From contig SKVE01000037.1 in the NCBI GenBank assembly GCA_007129635.1, positions 1 through 7,562 of the forward strand: 7,562 nucleotides of DNA, written 5' to 3'. How positions within the stretch are numbered: position 1 is the stretch's first letter; each line of letters starts with the position of its first letter. The notes below the pieces were generated by a model. That model did no database searches. It was not told the DNA's origin and saw only the letters and a program-made list of their open reading frames with translations. Below, piece after piece: positions 7,239 to 7,562 of this stretch. Source of the stretch: Planctomycetaceae bacterium (lineage in GTDB: Bacteria; Planctomycetota; Planctomycetia; Pirellulales; Pirellulaceae). A program made the translations under genes and the position numbers.

Positions 7239-7267
7239 ATTGTAATCACCACGATTCACCAGGAAAA
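7239..7267 (-). promoter_or_regulatory. Candidate promoter for the sulfatase gene
   Basis: On the minus strand TACAAT (7244-7239) matches the -10 consensus TATAAT at five of six positions. Seventeen nt upstream is TTTTCC (7267-7262), a poor -35 with three of six matches. This would give a 5' leader of roughly 65 nt before the ATG at 7166 and lies in the gap downstream of mnmG, which suits separate expression of the sulfatase. Support is by pattern only. Confidence 0.33.
7241..7260 (-). repeat. Short imperfect inverted and direct repeat overlapping the candidate sulfatase promoter
   Basis: On the minus strand this stretch reads GGTGAATCGTGGTGATTACA. It can be seen as an imperfect inverted repeat (GTGAATC, then GATTAC with one bulged base, around a GTGGT centre). 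It can also be seen as two tandem 10-base units, each beginning GGTGA-T, one helical turn apart. It covers the spacer of the candidate promoter and the start of its -10. It could be an operator, but it is short enough to arise by chance. The stem is too weak and lacks the T-run needed for an mnmG terminator. Confidence 0.25.
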
Positions 7268-7284
7268 GATGACCGTACCTGACT

Positions 7285-7562
7285 TCAACCTCCGGCCAGA
7301 TTCGCCATCAGCAGGGCGATATCGGCCGGGGTGATACCGCTGATTCGACTGGCTTGAGCCAAACTGACAGGTTGGATGCGCAACAGTTTCTGGCGAGCTT
7401 CGGCTCGAAGATGAACGATGCGATTGTAATCGAATCCGGCGGGGATGCGTTTTTCGGCCAGCCGCTGCTGGCGGTCGATCTGCTGTTGCTGTCGAAAAAC
7501 GTAACCTGCGTACTTGATGTCGAAAGTCACCTGGTCGGCGATCTCGGAGCAGACGGTTACCA
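7285..7562 (-). CDS. mnmG: MnmG (GidA) C-terminal fragment, tRNA uridine-34 carboxymethylaminomethyl synthesis enzyme
   Basis: Only the last 91 complete codons plus the stop are inside the window; the frame runs open off the right edge, so the gene is 5'-truncated by the window and not broken. The visible part reads VTVCSEIADQVTFDIKYAGY, then a Gln-rich helix, then KRIPAGFDY, RIQPVSLAQASRISGITPADI and a short tail. IKYAGY...RQ, IP..FDY and QASRISG(I/V)TPADI are the hallmark of the MnmG C-terminal domain, which contacts its partner MnmE and tRNA. The full enzyme uses FAD, NADH and methylenetetrahydrofolate with MnmE to modify the wobble uridine of several tRNAs. The GTG at 7530 is an internal valine codon and not a start. 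No mnmE or rsmG gene is visible. The sulfatase gene begins 118 nt further along on the same strand, but it is more likely a separate unit than an operon partner. Confidence 0.93.
   Translation of the reverse strand, partial: VTVCSEIADQVTFDIKYAGYVFRQQQQIDRQQRLAEKRIPAGFDYNRIVHLRAEARQKLLRIQPVSLAQASRISGITPADIALLMANLAGG

Noticed and set aside
7528..7530. GTG at 7530 as the start of a short separate protein
   Set aside because: The frame continues upstream to the window edge with MnmG sequence (VTVCSEIADQ), so the codon is an internal valine and the gene is cut by the window.

Overview
The window carries six protein-coding genes, two of them cut by the window edges. Gene content and style suggest a moderately GC-rich planctomycete (Rhodopirellula/Pirellula-like). 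The indications are an exported formylglycine-type sulfatase with an Ala-rich signal peptide, a long YiiX/NlpC-like protein of unknown role, and GC-biased codon usage that creates long antisense shadow frames. This taxonomic assignment is an inference from gene style; there is no rRNA or other decisive marker.

Plus strand, 1-4596, is a tight three-gene cluster. It starts with a 5'-truncated protein with a permuted papain-like (YiiX/NlpC-P60 type) core. After 22 nt comes trkA, the cytoplasmic NAD(H)-binding gating subunit with two RCK modules. trkH, the K+-conducting membrane subunit, overlaps the trkA stop codon through ATGA. Together trkA and trkH form a complete Trk potassium-uptake system. 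The first gene is probably co-transcribed with it, which is the least explained association in the window.

Plus strand, 4691-5692, holds an LdhA-type fermentative D-lactate dehydrogenase, 94 nt downstream of trkH. It has its own good ribosome binding site and possibly its own promoter.

Minus strand, 7562-5730, holds the 3' end of mnmG (gidA, tRNA wobble-uridine modification) at the right edge. It is followed downstream by a secreted arylsulfatase-type enzyme with the Cys-Thr-Pro-Ala-Arg formylglycine signature. The sulfatase converges on ldhA with only 37 nt between the stop codons.

No RNA genes, insertion sequences, CRISPR arrays, integrases or long repeats were recognised. No gap without a gene exceeds 120 nt. 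Most of the window is ordinary chromosomal housekeeping and metabolism. The points worth following are the YiiX-like gene attached to trkAH, a cysteine-bearing insert in an outer loop of TrkH, and a repeat structure overlapping the putative sulfatase promoter.
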